Shown piece after piece: positions 50,972-59,632 of a stretch of DNA of 64,000 nucleotides. Each line of letters opens with the position of its first letter. Within the stretch, counting starts at the first letter, position 1. The position numbers and the translations under genes were made by a program. The notes beneath the pieces were generated by a model. The model saw nothing but the letters and a program-made list of their open reading frames with translations. It was not told the DNA's origin and ran no database searches. This DNA is from a bacterium (GTDB lineage Bacteria; Chloroflexota; Dormibacteria; Dormibacterales; Dormibacteraceae): NCBI GenBank assembly GCA_004299235.1, contig SCQL01000003.1, positions 1 through 64,000 on the forward strand. Reading direction: 5' to 3'.

Positions 50972-51733
50972 GTGCCCGACGACGTTCGCGCCCGCTTCGC
51001 CCCGGTGGCGGCCAACTACTCGCGCTCCAGCTTCCACACCGCGCCCGAGCGGCTGCGCGAGGTGCTCGAGCTGGCGGGCCCGCTGCCGGGCGACCTGGCG
51101 CTGGACGTCGCGACCGGTACCGGCAACACCGCTTTTGCGCTGGCGCCGCACGTCCGCAGGGTCGTCGGCCTCGACCTCACCAAGGAGATGCTCGACGTGG
51201 CGCGCCGCGTCAGCACCGAGCGAGGCGTCAGCAACGCCGAGTGGGTGCTGGGCGACGCCGCTCGCCTGCCCTTCGAGGACGAGACGTTCGACCTCTACAC
51301 GGTGAGGGCGGCGCCGCATCATTTCGGGGACTTCGATGCCTGCCTTCACGAGGCGTTTCGCGTCCTGAAGCCCGGCCGCCATGCGGCGTTCGTCGACTGC
51401 GCCGCATCGGCCGCCGCCCGCGACCTGCTCCACGAGGTGGAGGTGCGCCGCGACCCGTCGCACGTGCGCTCCCTGACCTTGGGCGAGTGGAGCGAGCGGC
51501 TCGAGGCCGCGGGGTTCGAGGTCGAGACCGCCCACGCGCGCGAGCTCGATTGGGACTACGAGGCGTGGATGGGGAACATGGCGGTCGCGCCCGCGCTGAG
51601 AGAAGAGCTGGCGCAAGTGATCGAAAGCGCGACCGGCGAGGCTCGCGCCCTGCTGCACCCGCAGCGCCGCGACGGCAAGCTCTGGCACGGATACTGGCAC
51701 TGCCTGATCCGCGTGCGCAAACCAGGTGAATGA
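50972..51733 (+). CDS. Class I SAM-dependent methyltransferase
   Basis: UbiE/COQ5-like methyltransferase of 253 residues. Motif I is LALDVATGTGNTAFAL, motif II VVGLDLTKEMLDVARR, and AEWVLGDAARLPFEDETFDLYTVRAAPHHFGD corresponds to motifs IV-V. The C-terminal part has RVLKPGRHAAFVDC. The substrate is unknown. The GTG start follows TAGACT. Its 3' end overlaps the trmI-type gene by 8 bases. Confidence 0.9.
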   Translation: MPDDVRARFAPVAANYSRSSFHTAPERLREVLELAGPLPGDLALDVATGTGNTAFALAPHVRRVVGLDLTKEMLDVARRVSTERGVSNAEWVLGDAARLPFEDETFDLYTVRAAPHHFGDFDACLHEAFRVLKPGRHAAFVDCAASAAARDLLHEVEVRRDPSHVRSLTLGEWSERLEAAGFEVETAHARELDWDYEAWMGNMAVAPALREELAQVIESATGEARALLHPQRRDGKLWHGYWHCLIRVRKPGE

Positions 51734-52598
51734 GGATGTGTCCTCCCCGCCGGCCGGGGAGGGTGAGGCGGGTGAGCTGGTGCAACGGCCTCTGGTCCCG
51801 GGCGAGCTGATCCTCCTCGTCGACAAGGTCGGGCGCCGGCACCGCGTGCGCCTCAAGGCCGGCGAGCGTCACTCCCTCCACTCGGGCGTGATCGCCCATG
51901 ACGAGCTGATCGGGCGATCCGAGGGCGTGATCGTGACCACCCAGCTGGGCGCCCGCCTGCTGGCCGTCCGCCCGACGTTCGCGGAGCAGGTCACCGGCCG
52001 GCAGCGCCAGGCCCAGCCGATCTATCCCAAGGACCTCGGCGCCATCCTGATCGCGGCGGACATCCACCCCGGCGCCCGAGTCCTGGAGGCCGGCACGGGC
52101 ACCGGGGCGCTCACCCTGGCCGCGCTGCGGGCGGTGGGCCGGGACGGCGAGGTCGTGAGCTACGAGCAGCGCGAAGAGTTCCTGGAAGCGGCCCGGCGGG
52201 CGATCTCCGAGACGCTGGGCGGCCTGCCGCCCAACCTCACCCTCAAGCAGGGGGACGTTTACACCGGAGTCGACGAGAGCGACCTGGACCGCGTGCTCCT
52301 CGACCTGCCCGAGCCCTGGCAGGCCGTGCCGGCGGTCAAGGGCGCGCTGCGGGCGGGCGGGATCGTCTTCGCCCACTGCCCCAACGTCAGCCAGGTCCAG
52401 CGCTTCTTCGACTGCCTTCGCGAGGTGCGCGGCTTCGGCATGCTCGAGGTGTTCGAGGTCCTGCAGAGGGGGTGGACGGTGCGCGGCCGCAGCCTCCGCC
52501 CGTCGCATCGCATGGTCGCCCACACGGGTTTTCTGTGCTTCGCCCGGCGCCTGGCCGGCGACGACCTGTTCGAGCCCGAGGGCGAAGGCTTCCGGTAA
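51726..52598 (+). CDS. trmI: tRNA (adenine-N1-)-methyltransferase TrmI
   Basis: Methylates A58 in the T loop of tRNA. The N-terminal beta-domain is followed by the SAM domain: LEAGTGTGALTLAALRAVG, EVVSYEQREEFLEAA and LDRVLLDLPEPWQAVPAV (DLPEPW motif). It ends RMVAHTGFLCFARR. From the ATG at 51726 it has 290 residues, but residues 6-18 (SSPPAGEGEAGEL) are encoded by a palindromic repeat; a GTG at 51780 could be the original start. It overlaps the upstream methyltransferase. Confidence 0.92.
   Translation: MNEDVSSPPAGEGEAGELVQRPLVPGELILLVDKVGRRHRVRLKAGERHSLHSGVIAHDELIGRSEGVIVTTQLGARLLAVRPTFAEQVTGRQRQAQPIYPKDLGAILIAADIHPGARVLEAGTGTGALTLAALRAVGRDGEVVSYEQREEFLEAARRAISETLGGLPPNLTLKQGDVYTGVDESDLDRVLLDLPEPWQAVPAVKGALRAGGIVFAHCPNVSQVQRFFDCLREVRGFGMLEVFEVLQRGWTVRGRSLRPSHRMVAHTGFLCFARRLAGDDLFEPEGEGFR
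51742..51776. repeat. Palindromic repeat, copy d (inside trmI 5' end)
   Basis: CCTCCCCGCCGGCCGGGGAGG, then GTGAGGCGGGTGAG: the hairpin arm plus tail, in the same orientation as the copy at 54226. It alters the N-terminus of TrmI if the ATG is used. Confidence 0.55.
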
Positions 52599-52732
52599 CG
52601 CCCGGAACCTTCTTGCGCCGGCCGCCGTTGTTATCGGCATGGGGGCGCCGCGGTCCACCAATCGCCATCCTCACCGTCGCTGAATCCGCCCGTCTTGCGA
52701 TCGTCGCCGGCGCCCCAATTGCCTCGACGGGC

Positions 52733-52738
52733 TAGCAT
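52733..52738 (+). promoter_or_regulatory. -10 element TAGCAT before mdh
   Basis: TAGCAT ends 11 bases before the mdh ATG, slightly longer than at the other leaderless genes. The rest of 52599-52749 shows nothing further. Confidence 0.4.
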
Positions 52739-52749
52739 TTGGCTCACAC

Positions 52750-53772
52750 ATGAGCACCTCCACCGACGGATCGCGAAGGCCAGTCCACGTCACCGTCACC
52801 GGGGCCGCGGGCCAGATCGGATACGCGCTGCTGTTTCGCATCGCCTCGGGTCAGCTGCTGGGTCCGGACCAGCCGGTCGTCCTCCGCCTGCTGGAGATCG
52901 AGCCGGCGTTGAAGGCGCTCGAAGGCGTGGCCATGGAGCTGGACGACTGCGCCTTCCCGCTGCTCCACGACATGGTCCTCACGAGCCGGGCCGAGGAGGC
53001 GTTCGACGGCACGTCCTGGGCGCTGCTCGTGGGCTCGGTGCCGCGCAAGGCCGGCATGGAACGGGGCGACCTGCTATCCATCAACGGCGGGATCTTTGGG
53101 CCGCAGGGCAGAGCGATCGCCGCCAGGGCGGCGAGCGACGTGCGCATCCTCGTCGTCGGCAACCCCTGCAACACCAATTGCCTCATCGCCCGCGCCAACG
53201 CGCCCGAAATCGCGCCCGAGCGGTGGTTCGCGATGACCCGCCTGGACGAGAACCGCGCCAGGACCCAGCTCGCCAAGAAGGCGGGAGTGCCGGTCTCGGC
53301 GGTGTCGAACCTGACGATCTGGGGCAACCACTCGGCGACGCAGTACCCCGACGCCCGGAACGCGCGGATCGCCGGCCGGGGCGTCTACGAGGTGATCGAG
53401 GACCACGACTGGCTCAACAAGGAGTTCATCGGCACCGTCCAGAAGCGGGGCGCCGCGGTGATCGAGGCGCGTGGGATGTCGTCGGCCGCCTCCGCCGCCA
53501 ACGCGGTGATCGACTCGATCAACAGCATCCGCAACCCGACCCCCAGGGGCGAATGGCACTCGCTGGCGGTGGTCAGCAAGGGAGAGTACGGGGCCCCGGA
53601 GGGCCTGCAGTTCGGCTTCCCGGTGCGCACCGACGGCACCAACTGGGAGGTCGTCCAGGGGCTGGAGCACGACGATGAGGCCAAGGAGCGTCTCCGGGTC
53701 ACGACCGAAGAGCTGGTCCAGGAGCGGGAACTCGTCAAAGCGCTGGTCCCCTCCGCCGGGATGCACGCCTAG
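52750..53772 (+). CDS. mdh: Malate dehydrogenase
   Basis: TCA-cycle NAD(P)-dependent malate/oxaloacetate enzyme of the cytosolic-type group. It has [25 protein letters not shown] (nucleotide binding), [15 protein letters not shown] (substrate Arg), [17 protein letters not shown] and the catalytic His in [11 protein letters not shown]. At 340 residues it is full length. The stop lies 3 bases before a palindromic repeat. It is flanked by unrelated genes. Confidence 0.96.
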   Translation: MSTSTDGSRRPVHVTVTGAAGQIGYALLFRIASGQLLGPDQPVVLRLLEIEPALKALEGVAMELDDCAFPLLHDMVLTSRAEEAFDGTSWALLVGSVPRKAGMERGDLLSINGGIFGPQGRAIAARAASDVRILVVGNPCNTNCLIARANAPEIAPERWFAMTRLDENRARTQLAKKAGVPVSAVSNLTIWGNHSATQYPDARNARIAGRGVYEVIEDHDWLNKEFIGTVQKRGAAVIEARGMSSAASAANAVIDSINSIRNPTPRGEWHSLAVVSKGEYGAPEGLQFGFPVRTDGTNWEVVQGLEHDDEAKERLRVTTEELVQERELVKALVPSAGMHA

Positions 53773-53774
53773 GG

Positions 53775-53809
53775 CCCCTCACCCCAACCCTCTCCCCAGG
53801 GGGAGAGGG
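53775..53809. repeat. Palindromic repeat, copy a (left flank of the DUF559 gene)
   Basis: 35 bp: CCCCTCACCCCAACCCTC and then TCCCC-AG-GGGGAGAGGG. It is nearly identical to the reverse complement of copy b (54226-54260), so the two copies flank the DUF559 gene as inverted repeats. Confidence 0.85.
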
Positions 53810-53851
53810 AGATCGCTGTAAAGGCGCTATCCAACCAGGGCGGTCGTCCGG

Positions 53852-54256
53852 ATGATTCGCGGCGTGCGACGAGATCCGATCCACATCGAACGTGCCCGAC
53901 AACTCCGCAAGGACATGGGCGACGCCGAGCGGCGCTTGTGGTCGAGGCTGCGGGCGCGGCGACTGGCCAGTTACAAGTTCCGCCGGCAGCACGCGATCGG
54001 CCCGTACATCGCGGACTTCGCGAGCATCACCGGGCGCCTGGTCGTCGAGGTCGATGGCGGCGAGCACAACGAGCTCATCAACCAGAGGCGAGATGCCATG
54101 CGCACCCGGTACCTGCAACGAGCGGGTTACCGGGTTTTGCGCTTTTGGAACCACGAGGTCCTGTCCGAAACCGATGACGTCACCGAGGCGATCTGGAACG
54201 CGCTGAACGCTGCATCAACGAGTGGCCCTCTCCCCTCCGGGGAGAGGGTTGGGTGA
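53852..54256 (+). CDS. DUF559 (Vsr/very-short-patch-type) endonuclease-like protein
   Basis: A 134-residue PD-(D/E)XK-fold protein of the DUF559 family. Family features: RARQLRKDMGDAERRLWSRL, KFRRQHAIGPYIADF and the active-site-like LVVEVDGGEHNE (Asp-Gly-x-x-His), then GYRVLRFWNHEVL. The last ten residues (GPLPSGERVG) and stop are encoded by the right palindromic repeat. It lies between inverted repeats, so it may be part of a repeat-associated mobile unit. Function unknown; a DNA-cleaving role is inferred from the fold. Confidence 0.88.
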   Translation: MIRGVRRDPIHIERARQLRKDMGDAERRLWSRLRARRLASYKFRRQHAIGPYIADFASITGRLVVEVDGGEHNELINQRRDAMRTRYLQRAGYRVLRFWNHEVLSETDDVTEAIWNALNAASTSGPLPSGERVG

Positions 54257-54260
54257 GGGG
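54226..54260. repeat. Palindromic repeat, copy b (right flank, inside the DUF559 3' end)
   Basis: CCCTCTCCCC-TCC-GGGGAGAGGG, then TTGGGTGAGGGG. It is inverted relative to copy a and supplies the last codons and stop of the DUF559 gene. Confidence 0.85.
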
Positions 54261-54293
54261 CGGGTGCCGGCCTTCCGGCGGTTAGCGTCCATC

Positions 54294-54299
54294 TAATCT
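54294..54299 (+). promoter_or_regulatory. -10 element TAATCT before the chelatase D gene
   Basis: TAATCT ends 6 bases before the GTG at 54306, supporting that start over the in-frame TTG at 54300. Confidence 0.45.
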
Positions 54300-54305
54300 T
54301 TGGGG

Positions 54306-56393
54306 GTGAGCGTCACCCTCGACCGCCACAGCTTTCCGTTCACCGCGATCGTCGGCCAGGAGTCGATGAAGCTGGCTTTGATCCTTAACGCCATCGTGCC
54401 CACCATCGGCGGCGTTCTGATCCGCGGCGAGAAGGGCACGGGCAAGTCCACGGCCGTTCGCGCCCTGGCCCGGCTGCTCCCCGAGCACGACGTCGTCGAG
54501 GGCTGTCATTTCGGCTGCGACCCGACCGACCGCGAAGCCCTCTGCGCCGACTGCCGCGGGCGGGCCGGGGTCCTGCCCCACCACAAGCGCCGGATGCGCG
54601 TGGTCGAGCTGCCGATCAACTCGTCCGAGGACCGTGTGGTCGGCACGATCGACATCGAGGCGGCCCTGCGGACGGGCGCCCGGCGCTTCGAGCCGGGCGT
54701 GCTGGCGGAGGCCAACCGCAACATCCTCTACGTCGACGAGGTCAACCTGCTGGACGACCACCTGGTCGACGTGCTCCTCGACGCCGCGGCCATGGGCGTC
54801 AACGTGGTCGAGCGCGAGGGCGTGTCGTTCGCCCATCCAGCGCGGTTCATCCTGGTCGGGACGATGAACCCCGAGGAGGGGGAGCTGCGCCCGCAGCTGC
54901 TCGACCGCTTCGGCCTGTGCGTCGACGTCGAGGGCATCCGCGATCCCGACCAGCGCGTCCTGATCGCCGAGCGCGACGCGGCGTTCAAGCGGGGCGAGCA
55001 CGAGTTCGCGAACGAATTCGCGGCCGCCGACAACAACCTGGCGCGCGCGCTGGGAGAGGCGATCGCGGCGGTGAAAAACGTGCGCGCCACACCGGGTCAC
55101 GCGCGCCTGATCTCTTCGCTCTGCGTCGAGGCCGAGGTCCTGGGACACCGGGCCGACGTCGTCATCGACCACGCGGCGCGAGCCCTGGCGGCATACCGGC
55201 GTCACGCCGCGCCCGGCCGCGACGACATCTACGACGCCGCGGCCCTGGCGCTGGCGCACCGCGCCCGGCAGCCGTTGAAGCGAGACCAGGACGAGACCAC
55301 CTCGGCCGAGCATGGGGAGGAGCAGGAGGGTTCGAAGCCGGCCGAGCCGGAAGCGGGCGACCCGCAGGCGTCGGACAGCGAGTCGGCGGCGGAAGCCTCG
55401 GCCGAGTCGAGCGCCAGCGCGTCCGACAGCGGCGAGCAGTCCGCCGGCAGCGACCAGGGCACGACGACCGGGGGCTCCAGCGGTCACGAGTCCGCGACCG
55501 ACGCCGTGGAGACCTTCAACCTGCGGCGCATCGACCTGCCGCGGCAGAGACGCGTGCGCAAGCAGGGCGGCAAGCGCGCGGCGAGCCAGACTCCGGATCG
55601 CCGCGGCCGCTACGTGCGAGCGGAGCCGAAGGCCAAGGTCAACGACCTCGCCATCGACGCCACGGTGCGTGCGGCGGCGCCGATGCAGAAGGACCGGGGG
55701 CGCAGGGAGGGCGAACGCCTCAAGCTCGAGCGCGAAGACCTGCGGCAGAAGGTCCGCGAGCGCAAGGTGGGCAACCTGATCGTGTTCGTGGTCGACGCGT
55801 CGGCGTCGATGGACGCGGAGCAGCGCATGGCCGCGACCAAGGGCGCCATCCTGTCGCTCCTGCAGGACGCGTATGTGCGGCGCGATCGCGTCGCGGTCGT
55901 GATCTTCAAGAACCGGACCGCCGAGGTGGTGCTGCGCCCGACCTCCAGCGTGTCGCTCGCGCGCCGCCGCCTCGAGAGGCTTTCGGTCGGCGGCACGACG
56001 CCGCTGACGCACGGCCTGATGGCCGGCTACAAGGTGGTCAAGACCGAGCTGCTCCGCGACCCTTCGATCCGCCCGCTCCTGGTCCTCATCAGCGACGGTC
56101 GCGGCAACATCTCGATGTTCAAGGAAGAGCCGCTGATCGAAGCCCAGAAGGTGGCGGCGATGATCGAGGCCGAGCAGATCGATTCGCTGGTCATCGACTC
56201 CGCTCGCGACTACAGCCACCTGCCGTCGGTGCAGCACCTCGCGAGGGTGGCGCCGATGTATCAGACCTACGCGATCAACGCCTGCGCGGACCTGGCCGAG
56301 AGGATGGGCGCGCGCTACTACGGCCTGTACGACCTCTCGCGCGACGAGATCGCCTCGGCGGTGGAGCGCGAGCTCGGCAGGGGCGGCCGGTAA
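54306..56393 (+). CDS. Mg/Co-chelatase subunit D (BchD/ChlD-like) with intact AAA+ P-loop
   Basis: Motor/platform subunit of an ATP-driven metal chelatase for Mg-protoporphyrin or cobalt-corrin. 695 residues: an AAA+ domain (1-330) with Walker [10 protein letters not shown], Walker [11 protein letters not shown] and a Cys cluster CHFGCDP...CADC; an acidic Ser/Ala-rich linker (about 330-415); and a VWA domain with the MIDAS motif DASASM. D subunits usually have a degraded P-loop, while this one is intact. The AAA+ part is closely similar to the I subunit that follows. The large H/CobN subunit is not in the window. Confidence 0.9.
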   Translation: MSVTLDRHSFPFTAIVGQESMKLALILNAIVPTIGGVLIRGEKGTGKSTAVRALARLLPEHDVVEGCHFGCDPTDREALCADCRGRAGVLPHHKRRMRVVELPINSSEDRVVGTIDIEAALRTGARRFEPGVLAEANRNILYVDEVNLLDDHLVDVLLDAAAMGVNVVEREGVSFAHPARFILVGTMNPEEGELRPQLLDRFGLCVDVEGIRDPDQRVLIAERDAAFKRGEHEFANEFAAADNNLARALGEAIAAVKNVRATPGHARLISSLCVEAEVLGHRADVVIDHAARALAAYRRHAAPGRDDIYDAAALALAHRARQPLKRDQDETTSAEHGEEQEGSKPAEPEAGDPQASDSESAAEASAESSASASDSGEQSAGSDQGTTTGGSSGHESATDAVETFNLRRIDLPRQRRVRKQGGKRAASQTPDRRGRYVRAEPKAKVNDLAIDATVRAAAPMQKDRGRREGERLKLEREDLRQKVRERKVGNLIVFVVDASASMDAEQRMAATKGAILSLLQDAYVRRDRVAVVIFKNRTAEVVLRPTSSVSLARRRLERLSVGGTTPLTHGLMAGYKVVKTELLRDPSIRPLLVLISDGRGNISMFKEEPLIEAQKVAAMIEAEQIDSLVIDSARDYSHLPSVQHLARVAPMYQTYAINACADLAERMGARYYGLYDLSRDEIASAVERELGRGGR

Positions 56394-56396
56394 CAT
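56391..56396 (+). promoter_or_regulatory. -10 element TAACAT before the chelatase I gene
   Basis: TAACAT includes the stop codon of the D gene and ends 9 bases before the ATG at 56406, so the I gene could be transcribed separately from a leaderless promoter. Confidence 0.4.
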
Positions 56397-56405
56397 TCCA
56401 AGCCT

Positions 56406-57437
56406 ATGGCCATAGACCGATACTCCTATCCGTTCACCGCGATCGTCGGCCAGGACGAGATGAAGCTGGCATTGGTGCTCAACGCGATCAACCCGTCCAT
56501 CGGCGGCGTCCTGATCCGCGGCGAGAAGGGCACCGGCAAGTCGACCGCGGTCCGCGCGCTCGCCAAGCTGCTGCCGGAGCAGCAGGTCGTCGAAGGCTGC
56601 CACTTCGGCTGCCACCCCGACGACCCCGAGGACTGGTGCCTCGACTGCCGCGAGCGGGCGCGATCGGGTGAGCTGCCGGTGACCACGCGGCGCATGCGCG
56701 TCGTCGAGCTGCCGATCAACGCCTCGGAAGACCGCGTCGTCGGCACCATCGACCTCGAGGCGGCGTTGAAGGAAGGCTCGCGACGCTTCGAGCCCGGAGT
56801 GCTCGCGGAGGCGAACCGGAACATCCTCTACGTGGACGAGGTCAACCTGCTCGACGACCACATCGTCGATGTGCTGCTGGACGCGGCCGCCATGGGCATC
56901 AACACCGTGGAGCGCGAGGGCGTGTCGGTCTCGCATCCATCGCGCTTCATCCTGGTCGGGACCATGAACCCCGAGGAGGGCGAGCTGCGGCCGCAGCTGC
57001 TCGACCGCTTCGGCCTGTGCGTCGACGTGGAGGGCATCCGCGACCTCGACCAGCGGGTCGCGATCGTCGAGAAAAGAGCCGTGTGGGAAGACGACCCCAA
57101 CCTCTTCTACGAGCAGCACGCCGAGTCGGAGCAGAGCGTGCGCTCACAGATCGCCGAGGCGATCGCGACCTTTCCCGAGGTCGAGCTGCCGCGCGAGATG
57201 CTGCGGCTCATCGCTCAGATCTCGATCGCCTTGGAGGTCGACGGTCACCGCTCCGACCTGGTGTGCGCGCGCGCCGCGCAGGCGAAGGCGGCCTATGACA
57301 GCGCGAGCGAGGTCGGCGTCGGCCACGTCGGCGAGGTGGCGGAGATGGTGTTCGCCCACCGCGTCCATTCGGTGCCTTTCGGCAAGGGCGGGCCGAACCT
57401 GGGCGAGGTCATCGCCCGCATGGTCGGACAGGCTTAA
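56406..57437 (+). CDS. Mg/Co-chelatase subunit I (BchI/ChlI-like ATPase)
   Basis: AAA+ ATPase of 343 residues: Walker A GEKGTGKS, Walker [12 protein letters not shown], Cys cluster CHFGCHP...CLDC, and the arginine-finger region [15 protein letters not shown]. The sequence is nearly the same as residues 1-280 of the D protein upstream, indicating an internal duplication. It is 12 bases behind D. With no bacteriochlorophyll genes in sight, cobalt insertion for B12 (used by NrdJ) is as likely as Mg insertion. Confidence 0.9.
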   Translation: MAIDRYSYPFTAIVGQDEMKLALVLNAINPSIGGVLIRGEKGTGKSTAVRALAKLLPEQQVVEGCHFGCHPDDPEDWCLDCRERARSGELPVTTRRMRVVELPINASEDRVVGTIDLEAALKEGSRRFEPGVLAEANRNILYVDEVNLLDDHIVDVLLDAAAMGINTVEREGVSVSHPSRFILVGTMNPEEGELRPQLLDRFGLCVDVEGIRDLDQRVAIVEKRAVWEDDPNLFYEQHAESEQSVRSQIAEAIATFPEVELPREMLRLIAQISIALEVDGHRSDLVCARAAQAKAAYDSASEVGVGHVGEVAEMVFAHRVHSVPFGKGGPNLGEVIARMVGQA

Positions 57438-57516
57438 AACCGGCACGCACTCTTAGATTCGCCCGTGGCGGGTAGGTGGCCGGAGCCGAGACGAGTGCGA
57501 GAGCTGGCGGACCGCT

Positions 57517-57522
57517 TATCCT
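57517..57522 (+). promoter_or_regulatory. -10 element TATCCT before pepF
   Basis: TATCCT ends 8 bases before the GTG at 57531; no ribosome site fits between. Confidence 0.4.
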
Positions 57523-57530
57523 GACGGCCC

Positions 57531-59327
57531 GTGTTCCGAGCAGTTCCCACAGGCGCCGAGGCGGTCCGCTGGGACCTCAACGACCTCTTCGCGTCGCCGG
57601 CCGACCCGGCGATCGAGGCGCGGCTGACGCATGCGCTCGAGCGCGCGAAGGCGTTTGAGGCGAAGTACAGGGGCAAGGTCGCCACGCTGGAGCCGCGGGA
57701 GTTCGCCGCCATGATGCGCGAGCTCGCGGAGGATGAGGAGGCGGCGGCCACGCCCGAGGTGTACGCGTACCTGCTCCACAGCCAGAACACGCAGGACCCG
57801 GCTGCAGGGCGGCTGCTGGCTCGGGTGCGCGAGGCGAACGCGGAGCGCGGCCGGCACGGCGTGTTCTTCCCCCTCGAACTGGCGCAGGTCTCCGACGAGC
57901 ACGCAGCCAAGCTGTACGCGGACCCCGGGTCGGCGCCCTACCGCCACACCGTGGAGGAGGCGCGCAAGTTCCGGCCGCACCAGCTGTCCGAGCCCGAAGA
58001 GCGCGTCCTCACCGACTACAGCCCGGTCGGCAACTCCGCCTGGACGCGGCTGTTCGAAGAGCTGTGCGCCGGCATCCGCGTCGATTTCGACGGCCGGCAG
58101 CTGGTCCTGGAGGAGGCGCTGACCCTGCTGCGCGAGCCCGATCGCGAGGTGCGCCGGCGCGCCAGCGGGGCGATCACGACCGCGCTGGGCCGCGACATCC
58201 GGACCCGCGCTTACGTCTTCAACGTCATCCTGCAGGAGAAGGCGATCGACGACCGCCTCCGTCATTTCCCGACCTGGATCTCGTCGAGGAACCTGGCCAA
58301 CGAGACCTCCGACGAGGCGGTGTCGGCGCTGGTGGAGGCCGTCACCGGCCGCTACGACGTCTGCGTGCGCTACTACCGGGTTAAAAAGCACCTTCTCGGC
58401 GTGGACGCGCTCCACGAGTGGGACCGATACGCGCCGATCCAGGAGGTGACCCGCGACCTCTCGTGGGAGGAGGCGAAGGAGCTGGTGCTCGGCGCGTACC
58501 GGCGCTTCTCCACCCGCGCGGGCGCGCTGGTCGAGGACTTCTTCACGCGCCACTGGGTCGACGCCGCCGTGCTGCCCGGCAAGTCGGGCGGGGCGTACTG
58601 CATGCCGGTGACGCCGCACCACCACCCGTACGTCATGCTGAACTTCACCGGCAAGCTGCGGGACGCGCTCACGCTGGCGCACGAGCTGGGCCACGGCCTG
58701 CACGACCGCCTCGCGTCGAAGCAGCACATCTTCGATTTCCACCCGCCGCTGACGCTGGCCGAGACGGCGTCGGTCTTTGGAGAGGCGCTGACCTTCGACC
58801 GCATCATGGCCGAGGAGAAGGACCCCCAAATCCGCCTGGCGATGCTGTGCAACCAGTGCGAGGACGCCTTCTCGACCGTCTTCCGGCAGGTGGCCTTCAA
58901 CCGCTACGAGGAGGCGTGTCACACGGCGCGGCGCGTCGAGGGCGAGCTCGCGGTGGATCAGCTGGGCGAGCTCTACCAGGCCAAGGTCCAGCCGATGTTC
59001 GGCGATGCCCTGATCCTGACCGGCGAGCACAAGGATTGGTGGAGCTACGTCGGGCACTTCGTCCACACGCCGGGGTACGTGTACGCCTACGCGTTCGGCA
59101 ACCTGCTCGCTCTGTCGGTGTACCACCGCTTCCTGGAGCGCGGCCCCGCCTTCGTCGAGGATTACCTGGACTTCCTGGCCGCCGGCGGGTCGACGCGGCC
59201 GAACGAGCTGGTCCGCCGTCTCGGCATGGACATCACCGACCCGGGCGTCTGGGACGCGGGCCTAAAGATCCTGGACGGGATGGTCACGGAGGTGGAACAG
59301 CTCGCCGCGGCGACCGGTCGCGCCTAG
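57531..59327 (+). CDS. pepF: Oligoendopeptidase F (M3B metallopeptidase)
   Basis: Cytoplasmic zinc peptidase that degrades oligopeptides. It has 598 residues with the M3 family zinc motif LAHELGHGLHDR (HEXXH), the downstream ETASVFGEALTFD Glu ligand and YVYAYAFGNLLALSVY. The N-terminus WDLNDLFASPADPAIEARL is typical. The GTG start lies 8 bases after TATCCT. It is followed by a palindromic repeat. Confidence 0.95.
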   Translation: MFRAVPTGAEAVRWDLNDLFASPADPAIEARLTHALERAKAFEAKYRGKVATLEPREFAAMMRELAEDEEAAATPEVYAYLLHSQNTQDPAAGRLLARVREANAERGRHGVFFPLELAQVSDEHAAKLYADPGSAPYRHTVEEARKFRPHQLSEPEERVLTDYSPVGNSAWTRLFEELCAGIRVDFDGRQLVLEEALTLLREPDREVRRRASGAITTALGRDIRTRAYVFNVILQEKAIDDRLRHFPTWISSRNLANETSDEAVSALVEAVTGRYDVCVRYYRVKKHLLGVDALHEWDRYAPIQEVTRDLSWEEAKELVLGAYRRFSTRAGALVEDFFTRHWVDAAVLPGKSGGAYCMPVTPHHHPYVMLNFTGKLRDALTLAHELGHGLHDRLASKQHIFDFHPPLTLAETASVFGEALTFDRIMAEEKDPQIRLAMLCNQCEDAFSTVFRQVAFNRYEEACHTARRVEGELAVDQLGELYQAKVQPMFGDALILTGEHKDWWSYVGHFVHTPGYVYAYAFGNLLALSVYHRFLERGPAFVEDYLDFLAAGGSTRPNELVRRLGMDITDPGVWDAGLKILDGMVTEVEQLAAATGRA

Positions 59328-59632
59328 GGTGGCCGGTAAATCACCAACAAATCTTTCGCCGCGCAGCGGTAGCAAGCCCGCGCCCCTCACCCTTGCCCTC
59401 TCCCCGGCGGGGAGAGGGGGCGCCACCGACATCGCTTGAGGCCTCCGAACGCCACGCGCACACCCCCTTCTCAGTCCTTCAGCCGCCTGCACGGGGATCT
59501 GACAGCCTAGGGCTGGAGTGGTGGATGCCGGGAGGGTCGTATTCGACGGCTCGGTAGACTTGGGTCTAACACACAGCCAGGTCCCGCGGCCGCGCCGTGG
59601 GCAGTCGCCACTCTGCAGTGGTAGGGAGTGAG
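59328..59632 (+). other. Intergenic region with repeat copy c and tkt leader
   Basis: About 305 bases without a gene. The first half contains repeat copy c (59383-59418). The second half holds a TAGACT hexamer (59555-59560) that could start the transketolase transcript, giving a leader of about 65 bases with a short CCACT/AGTGG hairpin (59609-59622) and a Shine-Dalgarno-like GGGAGTGAG before the ATG. Confidence 0.5.
59383..59418. repeat. Palindromic repeat, copy c
   Basis: CCCCTCACCCTTGCCCTC and then TCCCC-GGC-GGGGAGAGGG, in the same orientation as copy a and with the same tail, but with no DUF559 gene beside it. Confidence 0.8.
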
